Source: Stutzerimonas balearica DSM 6083 (GTDB lineage: Bacteria; Pseudomonadota; Gammaproteobacteria; Pseudomonadales; Pseudomonadaceae). Taken from it: a stretch of DNA of 64,000 nt. A program made the position numbers and the translations under genes. Positions within the stretch are counted from its first letter, which is position 1. The number at the start of each line of letters is the position of its first letter. Of this stretch, positions 60,312-64,000 are shown one piece after another. The DNA lies in contig NZ_CP007511.1 of assembly GCF_000818015.1 (NCBI RefSeq), positions 2,738,501-2,802,500 of the forward strand, given 5' to 3'. The notes below the pieces were generated by a model. It was not told where the DNA came from and searched no databases. It saw only the letters and a program-made list of their open reading frames with translations.

Positions 60312-61088
60312 TCAGCGTGTAATGCCGCGCGTCGAGGCCTTGATGGAGTCGCGGAATACCGCAACCTCGGGGAACTGCTCAGCCGCTTCGGCAAGCTCAC
60401 CAAGCGCAGCCTCCACCGTCAGGCCTTTGCGATAGACGACCTTGTAGGCCTGCCGCAGGGCATGGATCGCCGCGTCGCTGAAGCCCCGCCGGCGCATGCC
60501 CTCGAAATTCATGCTGCGCGCCTCGGCCGGATTGCCGAAAACGGTAACGAAAGCGGGTACGTCCTTGCCGATCGCCGTCCCCATACCGGAAAAACTGTGC
60601 GCACCGATCCTGCAGAACTGATGGACCAGGGTGTAGCCGGAGAGAATGGCCCAGTCACCCACATGCACATGCCCGGCCAGCGCGGTGTTGTTTACCAGGA
60701 TGCAGTGGTCACCAATGACGCTGTCATGACCGATATGAGCGTAGGCCATGATCAGGTTGTGATTGCCGATCGTGGTCTCGTGACGGTCCTGAATGGTCCC
60801 GCGATGGATCGTTACCCCTTCGCGCACGACGTTGTGATCGCCGATCACCAGCCGGGTTGGCTCCCCCTTGTACTTCAGGTCAGGAGTGTCCTCGCCAACC
60901 GAGGAAAACTGAAAAATACGATTGTGTCGGCCGATACGGGTCGGCCCCTTGATGACCACGTGCGACGCGATCACCGTTCCCTCGCCTATCTCGACATTCG
61001 GCCCGATGATCGACCAAGGACCGACCTGCACGTCATCTGCAAGACGGGCCGATGGATCGACGATGGCACGAGGGTCGATCAAACTCAT
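60312..61088 (-). CDS. lpxA: UDP-N-acetylglucosamine acyltransferase
   Basis: This 258-residue trimeric enzyme adds a 3-hydroxyacyl chain from acyl-ACP to UDP-GlcNAc, the first step of lipid A synthesis. It has a left-handed beta-helix of hexapeptide repeats (residues 1-180) with catalytic His in [16 protein letters not shown], followed by [23 protein letters not shown] and a helical tail. Its start overlaps the fabZ stop by four bases. Confidence 0.96.
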   Translation of the reverse strand: MSLIDPRAIVDPSARLADDVQVGPWSIIGPNVEIGEGTVIASHVVIKGPTRIGRHNRIFQFSSVGEDTPDLKYKGEPTRLVIGDHNVVREGVTIHRGTIQDRHETTIGNHNLIMAYAHIGHDSVIGDHCILVNNTALAGHVHVGDWAILSGYTLVHQFCRIGAHSFSGMGTAIGKDVPAFVTVFGNPAEARSMNFEGMRRRGFSDAAIHALRQAYKVVYRKGLTVEAALGELAEAAEQFPEVAVFRDSIKASTRGITR

Positions 61089-61525
61089 AGTTTGCGTTCC
61101 GCACAGATGATTTCGGCCGAGCAGACCGCTTTACCGTCGACACTGGCTTCGCACTCGAACTTCCAGATGCCGCGCTTAACGCTGAGGTATTTGGCTTCCA
61201 GGATCAGCTGATCGCCCGGCAGGACTGGCTGGCGGAAGCGCAGCTTGTCCGAACCGACAAAATAGTAGAGCGTGCCGTCGGAGGGCTTCACATCCATCAT
61301 CTTGAAGCCGAGGATACCCGCTGCCTGCGCCATCGCCTCGATGATCAGTACACCGGGCATGATCGGATGCTGGGGGAAATGCCCAGTGAAGAACGGCTCG
61401 TTGATGGTCACGTTCTTGTATGCGCGAATGCGCTTGGCCTCCGTGTCCAGCTCGACCACCCGGTCCACCAGCAGGAAGGGGTAGCGGTGCGGCAGGTATT
61501 CGCGAATGTCGTTGATATCCATCAT
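61085..61525 (-). CDS. fabZ: 3-hydroxyacyl-[acyl-carrier-protein] dehydratase FabZ
   Basis: This 146-residue hotdog-fold enzyme dehydrates 3-hydroxyacyl-ACP in fatty-acid elongation. The catalytic His and Glu are in [28 protein letters not shown] (about residues 45-72). The sequence is very close to P. aeruginosa FabZ from MMDIN to [12 protein letters not shown], including length, so the start at 61525 is secure. It overlaps lpxA and follows lpxD by 93 bp. Confidence 0.96.
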   Translation of the reverse strand: MMDINDIREYLPHRYPFLLVDRVVELDTEAKRIRAYKNVTINEPFFTGHFPQHPIMPGVLIIEAMAQAAGILGFKMMDVKPSDGTLYYFVGSDKLRFRQPVLPGDQLILEAKYLSVKRGIWKFECEASVDGKAVCSAEIICAERKL

Positions 61526-61618
61526 GTCAGCAAGGAGCCTGTAGAAATATGAAGGGGCAACCAATGCCCCGCCTCGTCGACGCGCGCGCAGCGCCAGTCA
61601 GCGACTCAGCAGAAAGGG

Positions 61619-62677
61619 TCAGGCATCAGAAGACGAATCGCCGCCCGAGGTCACGGCCGCGAGCTGTTTTTCCAGCTGTTGCAGGCGTCGCGCCATATCG
61701 TCGAGCTGCCTGATCCGTGCCGCGCTCTTTCTCCATTCAGCCGCCGGCTGCATCGCCGTGCCGGACGAATAGCTGCCTGGCTCGGAGATCGAGCGGGTCA
61801 CCATGGTCATCCCGGTGACGAACACGTTGTCGCACACTTCGATGTGACCGACCATGCCAACGCCGCCTGCGATCATGCAGTTACGCCCGATCTTGGTACT
61901 GCCCGAGATGCCCACGCAACCAGCCATGGCGGTGTTGTCACCGATCTGTACGTTGTGCGCGATCATGATCTGGTTATCGAGCTTGACGCCATTGCCGATG
62001 AGCGTGTCTGCCAATGCTCCTCGGTCGATGGTGGTATTCGAGCCGATCTCGACGTCGTCGCCGATAAGGACTCCACCGATCTGCGCGATCTTTTGCCAAC
62101 TGCCCTTTTCGTTGGCAAAGCCGAAGCCTTCGCCACCGATTACTGCACCGGATTGAATCACCACGCGCTTGCCGATGACGACGTCGTGATACAGCGTGAC
62201 CCGTGGCGCGAGCCGTCCGCCTTCGCCGATCCGACTACGCGCACCGATAAAGCACTGCGCCCCGATTTCGACATCCGCCTCGATGCAGGCGCCGGCCTCG
62301 ATGACCACGTAAGCGCCGATGCGCGCCGAGGGGTGAACCTGCGCGCTGGCGGCGATCACCGCGGAGGGGTGGACGCCCGGGACGCTGGCAGGACGGGTTT
62401 CGAACAGATGCGAAAGCTGTGCGTAGGCCAGGTAGGGGTTGCTGACGATAAGCGCAGCTCCCTGATACCGCTCGGCCTCTTCCGACGTGAGCAGCACGGC
62501 GGCCGCCCGCGTCTCGGCGAGGTACTTGCGGTACTGGCTGTTCGCGAGAAAGCTCAGCTGGCCTGGCCCGGCATCCTGAAGTGTCGCAAGGCCGGTGATG
62601 ACTCGCTGGGCATCGCCGCGCACCGAGCCGCCCAGCAACTCGGCCAGTTGGCCGAGCGAGTATTCGTGGCAGGACAT
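61619..62677 (-). CDS. lpxD: UDP-3-O-(3-hydroxyacyl)glucosamine N-acyltransferase
   Basis: This 352-residue enzyme adds the second acyl chain in lipid A synthesis. It has an N-terminal uridine-binding domain ([48 protein letters not shown]), a beta-helix of hexapeptide repeats (about 100-310) with the conserved His in [27 protein letters not shown], and a C-terminal helix ([19 protein letters not shown]). It starts one base after the ompH stop codon, so translation is coupled. Confidence 0.96.
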   Translation of the reverse strand: MSCHEYSLGQLAELLGGSVRGDAQRVITGLATLQDAGPGQLSFLANSQYRKYLAETRAAAVLLTSEEAERYQGAALIVSNPYLAYAQLSHLFETRPASVPGVHPSAVIAASAQVHPSARIGAYVVIEAGACIEADVEIGAQCFIGARSRIGEGGRLAPRVTLYHDVVIGKRVVIQSGAVIGGEGFGFANEKGSWQKIAQIGGVLIGDDVEIGSNTTIDRGALADTLIGNGVKLDNQIMIAHNVQIGDNTAMAGCVGISGSTKIGRNCMIAGGVGMVGHIEVCDNVFVTGMTMVTRSISEPGSYSSGTAMQPAAEWRKSAARIRQLDDMARRLQQLEKQLAAVTSGGDSSSDA

Positions 62678-62678
62678 G

Positions 62679-63182
62679 TCAACGCAGCTGGTTCATACGT
62701 TCGATGACCTGACGCGTGATGTCGTACGTTGGCTTCACGTCGACCACGGCACCACGCTCCAGAACGATGTCGTAGTCACCCTTCTTGAGGACCTCCTCGA
62801 CAGCCTTGTCCAGCTTCGGCTTGAGCTGCTTGAGCATGTCGCGGTCAGCAACGGCCTTGGCTTCGTTGAGCTCCTTGGACTGGAACTGGAAGTCACGCGC
62901 CTTCTGCTTGAATTCCAGTTCGAGGCGCTCGCGCTCGGCCTGTTGCATCTTGTCGCCATCCTTGACCAGGCGGTCCTGAATGCGCTTCGCCTCGCTTTCC
63001 AGGCTCTTCAGCTTGCTCAACTGAGGGCCGAACTTCTTCTCGGCGTCGACGGCGTAACGCTTCGCGGCATCGGACTCGAGCAGCGCCATCTGGTAGTTCA
63101 GAACCGCAATCTTCATCTCGGCGAACGCGGGCGTCGCCACCAGAGCGGCGAGAACGAGAAACATCTGGGTCAACTTACGCAC
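62679..63182 (-). CDS. skp: Periplasmic chaperone Skp/OmpH (HlpA)
   Basis: This 167-residue periplasmic trimeric chaperone carries unfolded outer-membrane proteins to BamA. The signal peptide [20 protein letters not shown] is cleaved before [17 protein letters not shown]. Two long helical arms (about residues 45-115, e.g. [18 protein letters not shown]) follow, and the end is [13 protein letters not shown]. The P. aeruginosa homologue begins MRK, so I chose the GTG at 63182; the GTG at 63194 lies on the AGGAG ribosome binding site. bamA lies 50 bp upstream. Confidence 0.94.
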   Translation of the reverse strand: MRKLTQMFLVLAALVATPAFAEMKIAVLNYQMALLESDAAKRYAVDAEKKFGPQLSKLKSLESEAKRIQDRLVKDGDKMQQAERERLELEFKQKARDFQFQSKELNEAKAVADRDMLKQLKPKLDKAVEEVLKKGDYDIVLERGAVVDVKPTYDITRQVIERMNQLR

Positions 63183-63232
63183 GGTGAATACCACTCCTGC
63201 AAAGGTTACCGAAGCAAGATGCTCGGCTAGTG

Positions 63233-64000
63233 TTAGAACGTCTGCCCCAGGGAGAACTGGAACACCTGGGTATCGGCGTCATCCGGCTCCACGACGGGCA
63301 TCGCCAGACTGAAGCTCAACGGGCCCATCGCGGTAATCCATGTCAGGCCCACACCTACCGAACTGGCCATGTCACCGATATCGATGTCGCTGCAATTGTT
63401 CGAACCCGACGGGCAGTTGGTATCGAACACATTACCCACATCCCAGAACAGGGAGGTCCGCAGCGAGCGCTGGTCCTTGACGAAAGGCATCGGGAACAAC
63501 ACCTCGAGACCGCCCTGCACCAGCACGTTGCCACCGAACGGCAGCGGATCCTGATCCGGATCCTTCACCGTTCCCGGGCGCGTACCGTCGCTTGGTGTAC
63601 TGCGCGGCCCGAGGCTGCTGTCTTCGAAGCCGCGTACCGAGTTGAAGCCGCCAGCGTAGTAATGCTCGTAGAACGGCAGGCGCTCGGTCGAGCCATAGGC
63701 ATCACCGTAGCCCAGTCGGGTATGCATGCGCAGCGTGTAATCCTTCGTCATCGGCACGAACAGCTGGCCGTTGTAGTCGAGCTTGTAGAACGAAAGGTCG
63801 CTACCGGGAATGGTGGTTTCGAAGACCAGACTCTGCGAATGACCGCGAGTAGCCAGTACGCCGCGGTTCAGCGTCGATTCGGACCAGCCGGCCGAGCCCT
63901 TGAAGTTGAGGAAGCTGTCGCCTTCCTTCTCCATGAAATCGAAGATTTCGTCGACCGTATAGAGACCGGTATCGATGCTGTCCTGCTGAACGGACAGGCC
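63233..64000 (-). CDS. bamA: Outer-membrane assembly factor BamA, C-terminal part (5' end outside window)
   Basis: This is the last 255 codons of BamA, the beta-barrel protein that inserts other barrels into the outer membrane. The frame is open to the window edge. The visible barrel has the loop-6 motif SVRGFEDSSLGPR, whose VRGF/Y sequence is conserved in the Omp85 family, strands such as LFWDVGNVFDTN and GVGLTWITAMGPLSFSLAMPV, and the terminal motif VFQFSLGQTF with a final phenylalanine. The POTRA domains are outside the window. The chaperone skp follows on the same strand. Confidence 0.96.
   Translation of the reverse strand, partial: GLSVQQDSIDTGLYTVDEIFDFMEKEGDSFLNFKGSAGWSESTLNRGVLATRGHSQSLVFETTIPGSDLSFYKLDYNGQLFVPMTKDYTLRMHTRLGYGDAYGSTERLPFYEHYYAGGFNSVRGFEDSSLGPRSTPSDGTRPGTVKDPDQDPLPFGGNVLVQGGLEVLFPMPFVKDQRSLRTSLFWDVGNVFDTNCPSGSNNCSDIDIGDMASSVGVGLTWITAMGPLSFSLAMPVVEPDDADTQVFQFSLGQTF

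Overview
The window reads as chromosomal DNA of a Pseudomonas-type gammaproteobacterium, most like the stutzeri group (Stutzerimonas). The evidence is high GC, strongly Pseudomonas-like proteins (RpoS, HlpA/OmpH, FabZ, the glpFKRD order, a DUF3649/PepSY/DUF3325 iron cluster) and the block bamA-ompH-lpxD-fabZ-lpxA-lpxB-rnhB-AGCS-dnaE-accA-tilS-pyrG-kdsA-eno-ftsB-ispD ... LysR-adhC-fghA-ispF-truD-surE-pcm-nlpD-rpoS-rsmZ. That block is collinear with the P. aeruginosa chromosome as I remember it. I see no prophage, insertion sequence, CRISPR array, tRNA or rRNA. The species is an inference from memory, not a database match.

Positions 1-13.9 kb are accessory or housekeeping genes: the end of a TonB-dependent siderophore receptor with its DUF3649/PepSY/DUF3325 inner-membrane partners, a soluble BdlA-like PAS-PAS chemoreceptor, the U32 rRNA hydroxylase RlhA, a membrane chemoreceptor, a small stress-domain protein, a DUF72 protein, a K+ channel, a SUV3-like RNA helicase and a DUF1275 membrane protein. 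Positions 14-19 kb hold the glycerol regulon glpF-glpK-glpR-glpD with candidate GlpR sites. Positions 19-31.5 kb are mixed single genes: zapA and its partner, a parvulin, a UbiA/MenA-type prenyltransferase, DUF3597, an HPF paralogue, an inositol-phosphatase-type enzyme, AmtB, dGTPase, a YebC-type regulator, YajD, UspA, a group II truncated globin and a sodium:solute symporter.

Positions 31.7-39 kb hold a GNAT-Nudix fusion, a 46-aa acidic protein and the RsmZ regulatory RNA with a perfect GacA box. The stationary-phase operon ispF-truD-surE-pcm-DUF368-nlpD-rpoS follows, with its first genes overlapping. Positions 39-46 kb hold an ArsR/Old Yellow Enzyme pair, a 148-bp tandem repeat of palindromes, the glutathione-dependent formaldehyde pathway (adhC, fghA) with a divergent LysR regulator, and a two-gene cluster of a second HPF paralogue plus a bacterial eRF1-like (baeRF/Balon-type) protein. 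Positions 45.8-64 kb are essential genes on the minus strand for isoprenoid, cell-division, nucleotide, lipid A, fatty-acid and DNA synthesis and outer-membrane assembly; bamA is cut by the window edge.

The most notable signals are the HPF-baeRF pair (a candidate ribosome-hibernation module), the RsmZ gene with its GacA site, the unannotated 46-aa protein next to it, the bacterial SUV3-like helicase, the GNAT-Nudix fusion with an internal ribosome binding site, and the palindromic tandem repeat.
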